Assembly (NCBI GenBank): GCA_036365455.1
Contig: JAWQUS010000025.1
Location: 23,472,001-23,536,000 of the forward strand
Source of the DNA: Macrosoma leucophasiata
Taxonomy: Eukaryota > Arthropoda > Insecta > Lepidoptera > Hedylidae
Reading direction: 5' to 3'
Length of the DNA stretch: 64,000 bases
The notes beneath the pieces were generated by a model. That model saw only the letters and a program-made list of their open reading frames with translations. It ran no database searches and had not been told where the DNA came from. This document shows, piece after piece, positions 39,792 to 50,395 of the stretch (position 1 is the first letter of the stretch; the number at the start of each line of letters is the position of its first letter). The translations under genes and the position numbers were made by a program.

Positions 39792-41038
39792 TGGTTGGGG
39801 AAAAAGTTTCTTCGCATTTTTTAAGATAATTCAAAACATTTTTAATATAGTTTATTTAAATTTAACTAAAGTATGTATGTACCATTTTGTTCGATAACCT
39901 TTTGCCATCTTGTAGGTAGGGACATGATCCCATTGCTATAAACATTTTGGGACTTCTCATCAAAATACCGCGACAAGTGGATTTGGCAGTCCTCTCGTGA
40001 TGTTAACCTAACATTGCATAAAGAATTCCGAAGAGACCGAATCAGGTGGAAATCTGAAGGTGCAAGGTCAGGACTGTACGGCGGATGCATTAACACCTCC
40101 CAGCCAAACTCTCTAATTTTTTGCTGAGTGGCTATAGATGTGTGAGGTCTAGCGTTATCATGATGAAACACCACACCCCTTCTGTTGATCAATTCCGCTT
40201 TCTCTCAATTTCTTGCTTTAATCTCATCAGTTGTTCGCAGTAGAGTTCAGAATCGATAGTCCTGCCTGGTGGTAATAGCTCATAATGAATAATGCCCTTC
40301 CAATCCCACCACACACACAACATCACCTTATTGCGAGTTAACCCGGGTATCGCCACAGTCTGTGAAGCCTGACCGGCCTTTGCACGTTCTTGTCGTACGT
40401 CACCAGTTATCAGCTTCTTCAAAAATGATTCGGTTTCATTACGTCGTAATAAAGAATCACAAATGAGTACACGGTTCATTAGGTTTCTTTCAGTGAGCTC
40501 GTGAGGTACCCAAATATCGAGCTTTTTTTTGTACCCAGCTTTTTTCAAATGCGCCAAAACTGTTTTGTGATCAACTCTCAGTTCTTCAGCTACGTCGTAA
40601 CTACTGATATGTCGATCTTGCTCCACTTTTTCAAAAATGGCAGCCATTTTATCCGTAATAGGGCGACCAGAGCGAGGTGCATCTTTGACATCAAAATTTC
40701 CGGATTGAAAACGCTTAAACCAAATTTGTGCTACTCTCACAGACACTGCACTAGGTCCATAAACATCGCAAATTTTTTTCGCTGCTTGCGTTACATTTTT
40801 ACCTTTTTTGTAGTAAAATTTTAAAATGTATCGAATTTCTTCATTAGATTCACTCAACTTGACAGTACGAAAAAGAAATGAAAGTCACACATTTGCCTAA
40901 TTTGAATTTGGAATTATGTTCTTTAAAATTTTAACTTTCAATGATACCAAAACCAGCTAGATACAAATACTACAGCCAAAGAGATTTTATTACAAGTTAA
41001 TACATACTATAATGCGAAAAGACTTTTTCCCCAACCTA
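39792..41038 (-). mobile_element. mariner element, about 1.25 kb
   Basis: Terminal repeats GGTTGGGGAAAAAGTTTCTT on the left and (mirrored) GGTTGGGGAAAAAGTCTTTT on the right, both followed by CGCATT. Length and transposase are those of a Tc1/mariner superfamily mariner. TA dinucleotides occur at both edges, but the exact TSD position is ambiguous because the outermost bases differ. Confidence 0.9.
39866..40857 (-). pseudogene. mariner transposase, frameshifted and internally deleted
   Basis: Frame 1 (40857-40189, 222 codons) starts MSESNEEIRYILKFYYKKGK. It has the N-terminal paired helix-turn-helix region (about 1-110), the WVPHEL linker at 116-121, and the first catalytic aspartate in ITGD at residue 153. 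The residues that normally follow it (EKW and YDN type) are lost in a deletion of roughly a dozen codons. Frame 2 (40192-39866, 108 codons) has HHDNARPH with the second aspartate and YSPDLAPSDFHL with the third. A deletion of about four bases at about 40190 separates the frames. The enzyme cuts and pastes its own element at TA sites. HDNARPH and the N-terminal style suggest the cecropia/mellifera side of the mariner family, tentatively. Not functional. Confidence 0.92.
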
Positions 41039-41367
41039 TTATGTTTTGTATATTTCTGATGTTACTTAAACTGATTTAATTTTTCGCCAAAAGATAAGAA
41101 GTAAAAACGTTTCTATTTATTTGAGGCATACATCCTTTTAATAAAATAAAGTCGCAAAACTGTGTAATTGATAAAGTTATTGACTCAGTATTTATTATAA
41201 CTAAAGCGCTCCTACTAAAATTGTTCGGTAGCGCAGTTCGCAGTAGTGACTGCACTTGGAACGTTACTTAGTGAATAACTTAGATTTTAATTCTGACAAA
41301 TATTTTTTCTTTTTCTTGTCATATAGTTTTTTGGAAGGAAGGAATTTCTGGACCTCTACGGAAGGAG

Positions 41368-41458
41368 GAAGGACCGGCGAATGCCTTTCTACCGAGAAAA
41401 AGACGTTGTCACGTAAAATCTTCGCCCGTAAAACCGACTTTACAGGCAACCAGTTTTT
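41368..41458 (-). mobile_element. Element N3, half copy
   Basis: Only the part from GGACCGGCGAATGCC to GGCAACCAG remains. The other half, with the second inverted block, is missing. Confidence 0.75.
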
Positions 41459-41469
41459 TTAATGATTAT

Positions 41470-41610
41470 TTTTAATAATGAAAATGGGAAACAAGCATGC
41501 AGTTTACATTGATGTTAAGTGATGACTGCAGCTTCTAGACACCCACACAAAGTCCAGAGGTCAAAATGTAGATGCGTCACCACTCCTGAGGCCTAAGGCG
41601 TTATGCTTGA
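41470..41610 (-). repeat. SINE-A 3' half
   Basis: GGGAAACAAGCATGCAGTTT to GAGGCCTAAGGCGTTATGC, then truncated at the 5' side. Confidence 0.8.
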
Positions 41611-41639
41611 ACTGACGCAAAGTCTTTTTCTTTTTCGAT

Positions 41640-41925
41640 TCATTATTAATTTATTCTCACATAAAGCTCTACTGTGTTACGACCGCTCCTAAATGCTGTT
41701 CAGACTGTTTTTCATTCGTGCTGTAAATACGCAGGCTATGCTGTTTTCCTTATAAACAGAAATTCGTAGGAAAATGTTGGTTTTATCTAAATATTCAGTT
41801 CAGTTTATCTGGGTGCATGGTGTGAACTTTGAGATTTTTGTTCTGTTAATCTGAAGGTAGGTTGCAAATTGCACAAAAGGAAAACATGGATCGCTAACCA
41901 ATTCAAGCGCTAAAAATTGTAGATA
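41640..41925. repeat. Duplication D3, copy 2 (no hAT-N2)
   Basis: CGTGCTGTAAATACGCAGGC, GTTCTGTTAATCTGAAGGTA and AAAACATGGATCGCTAACCA align with 38390-38589 plus 39704-39760. The position of the hAT-N2 insertion reads GCAAATTGCAC here, an empty site. Confidence 0.65.
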
Positions 41926-41935
41926 AAATTTTGCT

Positions 41936-42425
41936 GCTGGTAGGACGTCAATGGTGAAGCTCGCGCCTAAACTATCTACTCTCTACTTGCCGCTAAATCG
42001 TAGTGTTCAGCACTATCGTGTGCCGGTCATGTGGCAATGTAAATAAAAATTATATTAAAAGAAAATAGCCTTTATTGTACCATAATCATTATGCTAGGAA
42101 TCGGCGTGCATGTATGAAGAGAATGATGAAGGTAGACGAGGCACGAGAGGTTTGTCTGAACCGGGATATCTGGCGCTCTACACTCTCTGCCTACCCCGTT
42201 AGGGACCTGGCGTGAAGATACATACATACATACAATTATTATGCTCTAACGACTGGCCCCATAATGCGCACACTTCCATATGCGCGGTGGCACTAAGGTC
42301 TCAGGGGTGGCAACGTATCTGCATTTTGAACTCAGGTCTTTGTGTAGGTGTCTATAGGCTGCGGTCATCACTTAACATCAATGTGAACTGCACGCTTGTT
42401 TGCCACATTCAGTACACAAAAAAAC
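41936..42425 (+). repeat. SINE-A copy interrupted by LINE-P
   Basis: The 5' part is at 41936-42043 (CTGGTAGGACGTCAATGG to CATGTGGCAATGTAA) and the 3' part at about 42289-42425 (GGTCTCAGGGGTGGCAACGT to the A-rich end). The gap contains a LINE-P fragment and some AT-rich filler. Confidence 0.65.
42094..42235 (+). mobile_element. LINE-P 3' fragment
   Basis: GGAATCGGCGTGCATGTATG to GAAGATACATACATACATAC. TCATTATGCT before it and TTATTATGCT after it look like a target duplication. Confidence 0.78.
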
Positions 42426-42429
42426 GTAA

Positions 42430-43355
42430 AGAGAAACTGTTGGGTTGGTTTTATTTTATAACACTGCTTAACATTTATAAAGCCGCTGAAGTAGGTACCT
42501 AGCGTACACAGCAAGGAATATTGGACATCGAGTCTGCGAAAGAGACAATCGGCTAGTTTCGACTTCGTAGAGCGTTATCTCTGCTGCACACTGCCTACGT
42601 AAGCACTGATAGTCCGATATTGGTCAAAACTTGATCAAAATGGTCGACATACATCAAATAAGCAAGGTGCAAAAGAGATAACGTACCGCAGAGGCGATAT
42701 AAGCCGAAGTCTCCTTCTAAGGGCAATATGCAATATTTATTATTGGATACTAAAATAATAAAAGCAAAATTTGAAAGAAGATCTTGTTATATACTTCAGT
42801 GTTTGAGATTAAATAACAATCTTCATAAGCGTATCTACCGTGTAAGTTTGAAAAAGGAAAGTCGCCCCAAAGGCGTTTAAGTTCTGAAATAAAGCTGCCT
42901 ACATATTGGAGACTCCTTATATTTTTCACACGATATTCCTGGAACGACCAAAAGTCTAATCGACAGTAAAATTTTGCAAGAATTTCGTACAAATTGCTGA
43001 AAAATTGAAGTACGTGAAAAAAAAGAACATAATGAAATATGTTTAAAAAAAACACTGATAGAAATTTGGAAGAAAAAAAGGTGCTAAAATCAAGCGTAAA
43101 TTAAACTAAAATGATTTTTAAAATCAACCAAAACTCAATTGAGAAGACGGGTAGCGATTATCACGAGTGAATGAATGAAATGCGCCGAGCCAATCCTAAT
43201 CGCAACAGAATGTAAAATCATCATCATATATATTAAGCGGTTCATCCATAGACCACATATGGTGTGTTTTATTGTTAAAACAATTGTATTTGTTAATTCT
43301 GGATGCGACTGTAGGCAACTTTTGAAACGTAGATAGATATATACATTTTTCAAAT
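42430..43355. other. Unassigned AT-rich DNA
   Basis: ORFs of 101 and 120 codons on the minus strand have no motif I recognise; the second overlaps the Helitron-like copy that follows. Confidence 0.4.
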
Positions 43356-43361
43356 TTAAAA

Positions 43362-43600
43362 CTAGCTGACCTGGCAAATTTCGTATTGCCTCAGAATGAA
43401 ATAATATGTCAAGGGTTTGATAGGTACGGACTATTTGTATGGGGAAATTATATTGTTGTTTTACTATTTCCCTTAAATTTTTTTCATATATCCTCACCTT
43501 TTAAGCCTTACTGGCAAAAATAATTCAAAACCAAAATTAGCCAAACCGGTAAAGCCGTCCTCGAGTTTTAGTGAGACTAACGAACAGCAATTGATTGTTA
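43362..43600 (-). mobile_element. Helitron-like family H2, copy 2
   Basis: ACTAGCTGACCTGGCAAATT at the left is the mirrored 3' end. AGACTAACGAACAGCAATTG lies at the right. It shares CCTCAGAATGAAATAATATG with copy 1. Confidence 0.55.
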
Positions 43601-43604
43601 AGAT

Positions 43605-44300
43605 AGATAAGGTATATTTTTTTCGACTGGGACTGAACGAATGGCAAGACATTAGTTTTTATTGCATTTGTAATAAGTACCCTCTTTTCTTAATTTATTT
43701 TCCTATACTATGTTTTAATTAATTTATTCCAACTTTGAATTTTATACATTTCAAAAAAAAAAGAAAATGTTTATAAAACATTTCAATCGCAATATCAACA
43801 AGTTTGCGATGAACTTGAGCGTTTGTATAAAATTTTCGAGTCGAATTTTTGTCGATAAAGTCCACGAAACTTTTACAATTAAGCCGCTTATACCTCGTTC
43901 GACTTTTAAGGGGGATTTATTAAAATGTTATCCGAGATGTTTTTTTTATATATTTCTTTTTTCTTAAGAACCTGGTTTAATTAACATTGACAATGGACTT
44001 AAGGTTGCTTCACTCGCAGTTTAAAGAATAATATAATTAATTTTGCTGAAGTTGTTTTTCGCATACTTGCTTTAAAAACTGACTAGGTCTGTCTGGGACA
44101 AAAGAAAGGTGACAAATTACCTAAATATGGAAGAAATGAAGTATTGTGATACACTTGAGAAGAATCTAGCTATATAGCTGTAGGCCGAGCGACGGCGACT
44201 GCAGGACTGGTGACTATGCCGCGCTGCTGCTATCCAGGGCCACCACCACCATCTATTATGGCAGACAAATTTCAATCTTATCTTGTTTTGGCATGGCATA
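43605..44300. other. Unassigned AT-rich DNA
   Basis: Nothing recognised. A short GC-rich patch at 44180-44250 with no frame of interest. Confidence 0.4.
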
Positions 44301-44311
44301 TTTATTTCTAT

Positions 44312-44410
44312 GTAATATAGGTGGTAAACAAGCACGCAGTTCACATTGTTGTTAAGTGATGACTGCAGCCTATAGATTTGGCGGCAGATAGATTAGGTAA
44401 TGCCTACGCC
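44312..44410 (-). repeat. SINE-A copy, 3' part (continues at 45191)
   Basis: GGTGGTAAACAAGCACGCAG to AGGTAATGCCTACGCC. The internal part between TATAGA and TTTGGCGGCAG is deleted. The copy is split by the GC-rich retroelement. Confidence 0.8.
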
Positions 44411-45190
44411 CCCCCGAGGGTTTCCGCCTTGTCGTGGCGGGGGGGCTCAGTACCCGGTGGTTGGCCTCACACCGGAGAAGCCAAGAGGAACCCAGAGAGG
44501 GGGCGGCGTTTGGCGTGGCTCTGCCCGCCACTCGCTGCTGTGGTGAGGAGACGGCTGGGGAAGAGGTGTACGGGTGTATCGTTGCCCTGCACCCTATCCC
44601 CAGCCGCCTAGCGGTTGTCCCGCCGTAAGATGGGGACGTGGTGGGGAGGCGGCTGGGGAGGAGGTGTATGGGTGTGTCGTTGCCCTGCACCCTATCCCCA
44701 GCCGCCTAGCGGTGGTCCCGCCGCTCGATAGGGACGTGGTGGGGCCGCGGGGGGGCGGTTGAAGGTCAGTTCATCCCTGTCACTCCCGCTCCCCCGGGGC
44801 CGGACAGAGTGCCCCTGGACTCCTCCACCCGGGCGTCTTGGGACGCCTGGCGTTGTGAGTGGTCGGGGCAGGGACCTTTGGGTGTCGGACTAGGGGATGT
44901 CCGTCGCCCAAATGGAGATAGGTCCCAAGCTGGGTGGCGTGCACGTGTTCTGCACGCCACTAGTGTTGGTTGGAGCCAAAGAGCTCAACCTGCGGAGGGC
45001 TCGGAGACGAGCAGCCGCCGGCGGGGTCGCGGATGTGTGCGTAAGCGTTCCCGTGACCCCGCCACTGATGGCGGAAGAGTCGGAACACCGCGGGGTTTTA
45101 GTGAGTACGAGTCTCACACTACCCGCCGTCGTTTCCCCTAGACGGCGGGTGCCCATGAGGGTTTCCCCGGGTAAAAAAAAAAAAAAAAAA
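44411..45190 (+). mobile_element. GC-rich poly(A) retroelement, 16-bp TSD
   Basis: A 780-bp insert ends in A17-18 and is bracketed by AGGTAATGCCTACGCC at 44395-44410 and 45191-45206. It is far more GC-rich than its surroundings. It starts CCCCCCGAGGGTTTCCGCC and ends CATGAGGGTTTCCCCGGGT before the A run. A 98-bp unit is tandemly doubled from 44540. Many ORFs cross it on both strands, as expected from GC richness; none shows RT or other motifs. It is probably a non-autonomous or internally deleted derivative of a poly(A) LINE. Confidence 0.85.
44540..44735. repeat. 98-bp tandem duplication in the GC-rich retroelement
   Basis: GTGGTGAGGAGACGGCTGGG at 44540 and GTGGTGGGGAGGCGGCTGGG at 44638 start two near-identical units. 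A third start (GTGGTGGGG) at 44736 breaks off. Confidence 0.9.
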
Positions 45191-45240
45191 AGGTAATGCC
45201 TACGCCTTCGAGCTCTTGCACTGGAACATTACCACCAGTA
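45191..45240 (-). repeat. SINE-A copy, 5' part (continues from 44410)
   Basis: Begins with the duplicated target AGGTAATGCCTACGCC, then TTCGAGCTC, and ends ACCACCAGTA. Confidence 0.8.
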
Positions 45241-45324
45241 TATAACAAACGACAATGACAATTTAGATTATAATATGATTGCTCTAAAGCTTACATACCT
45301 TTGACGTTCGTCGTACGTCGAAAC

Positions 45325-45622
45325 CATACAGCAGCATGGGCCACCGGCCGACCGGAAGGGAGTGGCTATAGCGTTTATTGCCGATGCAAAATAGTCTGTC
45401 ATTTTTTGCGGGGGAAAATTTGTATGACACACACACCCACCACAAAAATCGTCTATTACTACGAAAATCACACCTTGACAACAAAATACATAAATATTTC
45501 ACACACACATTTAAACATCTCGGCGACGGGTATAGGACCACTTGTACTTGGACACAGGGCAAAGCCTGCATATGGCTACTTCCCTCTAGACCGCCACGGC
45601 CGGTAGCCCATGTTGCTCTGTG
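45325..45622. mobile_element. hAT-N2 foldback element, 8-bp TSD
   Basis: Ends CATACAGCAGCATGGGCC and (mirrored) CACAGAGCAACATGGGCT. GTCGAAAC is duplicated at 45317-45324 and 45623-45630. More diverged than the copy at 17185, so older. Confidence 0.88.
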
Positions 45623-45639
45623 GTCGAAACAAAGTAAGT

Positions 45640-46130
45640 TTGCTATAAGAGATGATGGCATGGCCCCAGTTCACTTCAATAACAATTAATGTATCTTCTC
45701 GAAAACCAAACATACATTGCTACATTCTCAGCAAACATCGTAAATTTTTGATAGAACGTTCTGGAAATGCGTGGTTAATTGTATGAACGCCGATTTTAAC
45801 AGGATAATCCTCAATCGAGGTACAATTAAGCCGGTGTGTGGGCTGTTTTATTTATTTTTCCAGGTTTTTTTTACACTGACCCAGTGATTATAAGTCTGGG
45901 ATATGGTACAAATTATAGAGGAAGACTGTTTGGTACACTTTTTTGTTGATGTTGTAAATATTTATGCCAACTATTAGTTATAACATATTTTTATTTATAT
46001 TTGCTTTATTTCATCACCCGCTCGAGTTCCCACCTACAGACGCTCACAAACACGAATAACATATCGGCTTAAGGAAAAACACGCAGACAACACTACTTAG
46101 ATGTCTTGACTGGTGAGAGGCCTCCTGCCG
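45640..46130. other. Unassigned AT-rich DNA
   Basis: No recognisable gene or repeat. Confidence 0.4.
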
Positions 46131-46140
46131 ATATATTATA

Positions 46141-46490
46141 TAATAATAATAATGGCAACCCATTATACGTCCCACTGCTGGGCACGAGTCTCTCCCCTTT
46201 TTTGGGGGGAGGCCTGGAGCTTACTCCACCACGCTGCTCCAATGCGGATTGGTGGAGGTGGGTGGGTTAGTGGCCAACCCACTGTCGGATGTTTTCAAAC
46301 CGCCCATAAGGCCTCCGACAAGGTTTAACGACTGCTATCCATCGATAGCAACCGGGACCGACGGCTTAACGTGCCCTCCGAAGCATGGAAACGCGCATTT
46401 AATTTGCCACTAGCGGTCACCACTACCCGACCGCGCCCGTAATGCTTAACCGAGCAGATCGCTTACGATCTACACCAGCCGCTGCGCGCT
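46141..46490 (-). repeat. SINE-B copy, full length
   Basis: (AAT)n tail at the left, then CCCATTATACGTCCCACTGC to TACACCAGCCGCTGCGCGC. A close match to the family. Confidence 0.9.
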
Positions 46491-46749
46491 TATATTACTG
46501 TGAATGATTTTCCTTTGTTTAAAATTTGTTGTGTTTTAGTACCCAAAGACAGATTAACACTGCTATAAATGTATCAGGCGGGAATCCAGAGACTACTCGT
46601 ATACAACGGATCTTGCAAGTGGCGGCCAACATCCTTGTGTCTTAGTTCTGCCATTGGTGCATATAGGTCAATCCAAGCAAGAGTGCTCCTGTACTCTTTT
46701 TCCCGTGGGACCGTGGGATCTCACCTGATATCACTCTAAACACGGAATA

Positions 46750-47096
46750 AAATTCGCTCATATACGACATGTATAAGGAGAATCCTATCTTACGCGTCGC
46801 CAGTCTTTGCCCGTGCGAATAACAGAACAATCTATAGCAGGTAATAAAAATTACGTAGAGCCATGGACGCGCCTTTGTACATACGTAACAAAAATTTCCG
46901 TGTCGATGCTAATTTTCCTACTATCCGGCAGTTCATGAAAAGAGCATCCAGATATTTTGACACCGCGAATCACCATCCGAACCCGTTCGTCAGAGCGTCA
47001 GCGATTTACACTCCTTTTGATCGCTCCAAATGGAGACGTCCAAGGCATGCCCTAAACATAGATAGAATATTGTCTACGCAAAAACCCCCGAATTAA
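46750..47096 (+). pseudogene. Jockey-like LINE ORF2 C-terminal remnant
   Basis: An upstream part reads, with a stop, IRSYTTCIRRILSYASPVFA and RANNRTIYSR at about 46753-46840. The open frame 46863-47094 reads MDAPLYIRNKNFRVDANFPT, IRQFMKRASRYFDTANHHPN, PFVRASAIYTPFDRSKWRRP and RHALN. The pattern LY-TCIR-I-YA-PVFA, then IRN, a helix with FMKRA-RYFDTA, then HPN-LVR, is the C-terminal region after the RT domain in Jockey-clade LINEs. The polymerase core is missing and the frame is broken between the two parts. A SINE-B head follows at once. Confidence 0.72.
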
Positions 47097-47432
47097 TCGA
47101 AGCGCGCATGACTCTGGCTGGTGTAGAACGTAAGCGATCTACTCGGCTGTGCGAAACGGGTATGTGTGGTAGTGGCAATTTAAATGCGCGTTTCTGTGCT
47201 TCGGAGGGCACGTTAAGCCGTTGGTCCCTATTGCTATTGATAGATAGTAGTTGTTAAATCTTGTCGGAGGCCTTACGGGCGGTTTGAAAAACATCCAACA
47301 GAGGGTTGGCCACTAACCCGTATCTCCACCAACCCGCATTGGAGCAGCGTGGTGGAGTAAGCTCCAGCTCTCTCCCTCCAAAAAAGGAAAGACTCGTGCG
47401 TGGGCACGAGTCACGAGTAGCGGGACGTAATA
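47097..47432 (+). repeat. SINE-B copy, diverged
   Basis: GCGCGCATGACTCTGGCTGG head, GGAGGGCACGTTAAGCCGTT core, CATTGGAGCAGCGTGGTGGA, and a short hairpin GACTCGTGC/GCACGAGTC at 47391-47412 near its 3' end. Confidence 0.82.
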
Positions 47433-48010
47433 TCCGAAAATTTCTACAAGAATAACTGAATTCATCTCCTCATCGCTCACTCCTTTCAACTGAACCGAAC
47501 TTTCCTGAAATATACACCAGCACAGCGAATATTCATAATTTATAGTCTTTTGTTGCTGAATTGCATTAAGCCCTTTGTATTTTTAATGGCCGCTGTCCGC
47601 AAGTGATTCTATCTTATGTTATACATTATATTTTATACTTCATTGTTGTTTCCAATTATGAGTATCTGCGGATAATTATTTCAGAATATTTTTTGCATTG
47701 GTAATGGTTTGATTTAATATTGCAGCTATCTTTTTAATAATTTACATGCAATTGTGGAGTTCTAAACACAAATGTTTTTAGACAGCAGAAGGTATGTGTA
47801 TCTTAGCACGCATTAAACGAAATATCAATTTGATAGCAAAGTTTTGGAGTAAAAAAATAGTTTCTTCGGCTGAAATTGATCTTCCTATGAAATACCTTTT
47901 CATTTTTGGCTTATGACTGGCTGTGAGTAATAAAAGAATTAGCGAATTTTGGTCAAACCATTCCGAAATTTATCAGTTAGCAACCTACGAAAAACATTAA
48001 CCCGTACATT
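47433..48010. other. Unassigned AT-rich DNA
   Basis: No ORF above about 60 codons and no shared repeat recognised. Confidence 0.4.
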
Positions 48011-48014
48011 CTGC

Positions 48015-48136
48015 CGTTAGCTTTAGCTATAGAATGCTTTGTGTTTGTCAGTTGCATTGTCAAATGTGCAGGATATAAAAAGACAAAGGAGAGATTAGCA
48101 ACACTTTAGTTAAAATACGTTTATGAATAAGGGGGT
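48015..48136. mobile_element. MITE N8, right half
   Basis: GTTGCATTGTCAAATGTGCA, GGAGAGATTAGCAACACTTT and the end ACGTTTATGAATAAGGGGGT. The left TIR is missing. Confidence 0.7.
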
Positions 48137-48184
48137 AAGTTTTTAACATTTTATCGAAATTCGGGCAAACCAGAGGGGATAGGT

Positions 48185-48474
48185 ATTTTTTTTTTTATGT
48201 AATAAAATTGGAAAACACGCATGCAGTTCACATTCATGTTAAGTGAAGACTGCAGCCTATAGACACCCACACAATGACCAGAGGTCAAAATGCAGATGCG
48301 CTGGCACTCCTGAGGCATTAGGTGTTATGCCTCTGTGCCGGAAATTACAGGGCCGTACATTACCACCTGACCGGAACACGATAGTGCTGAACACTACCAT
48401 TTAGCGGCAAGTATATTAGGTAATGCGGTGGTGCCTACGCCCGCGAGCTCCGTCACTGGAGCTCTACCACCAGT
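48185..48474 (-). repeat. SINE-A copy, full length
   Basis: T12 tail, CTACCACCAGTG at the 5' end. Target-like GGATAG words on both sides. Confidence 0.92.
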
Positions 48475-48559
48475 GAAAAACGGATAGTAAAAGTGTAGCA
48501 TTATATTTATGTATTATATGTATATTTATAACTACAAAACGATGTTTTATAAAGAAAGT

Positions 48560-48670
48560 GTCAGGGGTGGCATCGCATTTGCATTTTGACCTCTGGTTCT
48601 AGTGTTGATGTCTATAGGCTGCAGTCATCACTTAACATCCATGTGAACTGCAGGCTTGTTTGCCACCGTC
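48560..48670 (+). repeat. SINE-A 3' fragment
   Basis: GTCAGGGGTGGCATCGCATT to TTTGCCACCGTC, without an A tail. Confidence 0.78.
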
Positions 48671-48675
48671 ATCTA

Positions 48676-48914
48676 TCTATCTATATACTCGTATATAAAA
48701 ATCAATTACTGTTCGTTAGTCTCGCTAAAACTCGAGAACGGCTGGACCGATTTGGCTAATTTTGGTTTATAATTATTTTTGGCAGTCCAGGGAAGGTTTT
48801 AAAGGTAAGAAAATATGAAGAAATCGAAGGGAAATAGTAAGAACCACAGTTTTTTTTCCCATACAAATAGTCCTATCCTAGCATCTATTAATTGAAGTTT
48901 GCCAGGTCAGCTAG
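48676..48914 (+). mobile_element. Helitron-like family H2, copy 3
   Basis: AAAAATCAATTACTGTTCGT, CTCGAGAACGGCTGGACCGA and the 3' end TTTGCCAGGTCAGCTAGT. Confidence 0.58.
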
Positions 48915-49009
48915 TTACATATCATAAAATGTTATGTTACCGTTACACCAAAGGGTTTATCTTTGAAGCAAATACTACAAACACAGTTACAATATTCTTT
49001 GGGGATTCG

Positions 49010-49250
49010 CTAGCTTAGTGGTGGAGACTGGTTGTCTTTGGGTCGCGGGTTCGATTCCTGCCCAAAGTCAGATTTTTCATTCCATTTTTGTAGGTTTCTG
49101 TACCTAAAAGGTAAAAACGGGATCCTATTACTAAGCTTCCGCAGTCTGTCACCAGGCTGTGTCTCAAAAACCATGATAGTTAGAAAGCTGTAATTTTCAT
49201 AAATTAGGTATGTATTTCCGTTGCCGCTATAACAACAAATACTAAAATAA
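49010..49250 (+). repeat. tRNA-like segment followed by a common repeat block
   Basis: GCTAGCTTAGTGGTGGAGAC resembles an A box and GCGGGTTCGATTCCTGC contains a perfect B box, so this is probably a tRNA-derived SINE head. It is followed by TCCTATTACTAAGCTTCCGC, CTGTCACCAGGCTGTGTCTC and GTTGCCGCTATAACAACAAA. The middle of the tRNA fold is shortened, so it is not a functional tRNA. Confidence 0.6.
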
Positions 49251-49252
49251 AA

Positions 49253-49447
49253 AAACTGGTTGCCTGTAAAGTCGGTTTTACGGGCGAAGATTTTACGTGA
49301 CAACGTCTTTTTCTCGGTAGAAAGGCATTCGCCGGTCCGGCAGGCCTCTCTCTCGTTCGGTGACTCATCGTTACGTTACCGGGCGTTACCCTTTTTCATG
49401 AGTGACTCCGAGCCGCAACCTAATTTAAGACGTTGTCACGTCAAAAA
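49253..49447 (+). mobile_element. Element N3, copy 4
   Basis: Reads identically to 22851-23045 over its whole length, including the flanking A run at the left. Confidence 0.82.
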
Positions 49448-49459
49448 AAAGTTTTGAGG

Positions 49460-49835
49460 GTTATGGGGACCCCCCATACAATAAACGCAATTTCTAAGCA
49501 ATTTCGTGCCGTTTTTTTTAATGTCTAATGCAAGTGATGCCATGTGTCATTGCGAAAAATAAAAACATGACAATTACAAAGTACAAAAACAACATTTTTG
49601 GCTCTAACTTTACACTAGCTAGAGCTAACATTCTAACCGAAGATACATGTACGTTAAATCTGGCACGTTAGTATGCGGGACTCATAATAGGAGCAACGTG
49701 CACATAAATCTTATTTACCACTAATAAGGCTGATATTCCTCTGACGCTCGGGGACTATTCACAAAGACCTACAAAGGGAAGTTTAAAACTGATAAAACGC
49801 TTGAACTGTGGTGCATGCTGAAATAAGTGTGATGT
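49460..49835. other. Unassigned DNA; part duplicated near 50570 and 51570
   Basis: AATAAGGCTGATATTCCTCT, then GACGCTCGGGGACTATTCAC, resembles AATAGGACTGATTTTCCTCT (50574) and CAACGCTCGGGGACTGTTTA (51577). Old duplication of unknown nature. Confidence 0.4.
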
Positions 49836-49840
49836 TTGTA

Positions 49841-50395
49841 TGTATGTATCTTCACGCCAGAAGGCAGAGAGTGTGAAGCACTAGATATCCCGGTCCTGGC
49901 AAACCTTTTTTAATGTTATAAAGTGGCAAACAAGCATACAGTTTACATTGATGATAACTAATACTGTTGCTTATTAACACCTACATGAGACTGGAGATTT
50001 CAATGTAGGTGCGTTGCCACTCCTGAAGTCTAAGGTATTATGCCTCTGTGCCGGAAAATTACAGGTTCGTACATTATCACCGGACCGGAACACGATAGTG
50101 CTGAGCACTATCATTTAGCAGCAAGTAGATTAGGTAATGCGGTGGTGCCTACGCCCGCGAGCTCCATCACTGCAGCTCTAGTACCAGTAAAAATCTACTA
50201 ATCTACACCTTCCGTGCTTATTCTACATTCATCTCTTCATACATGCCCGCCGATTCTTAAGACTCTTGACCCCATCCTCACACAGAACTCAACTTATTTG
50301 GTTAAGGTTGGCCAGTCTTGGTCTTCCTGAGCCTCTGCAACCATCCACTTTCGCATTGTATATCTGTTTAGTCATTCGCTCATTCGGCATATGAG
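49841..50395 (-). mobile_element. LINE-P fragment interrupted by SINE-A
   Basis: The 3' end is at 49841-49904 (TATCTTCACGCCAGAAGGCA to CCTGGCAAACC) and the rest at about 50200-50395 (CTTATTCTACATTCATCTCT to the CTCATTCGG end). The SINE-A sits exactly in the gap. A 13-bp perfect inverted repeat lies at the 5' edge (50371-50403). Confidence 0.75.
49905..50189 (-). repeat. SINE-A copy, full length, inside LINE-P
   Basis: TTTTTTAATGTTATAAAGTGG to CTCTAGTACCAGTA. Moderately diverged. Confidence 0.88.

Noticed and set aside
40501..40824. 107-codon + strand ORF
   Set aside because: It is the antisense shadow of the mariner transposase.
44378..45196. Cluster of long ORFs on both strands (up to 110 codons)
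   Set aside because: They lie wholly inside the GC-rich retroelement, where stop codons are rare by composition. None has a recognisable domain.
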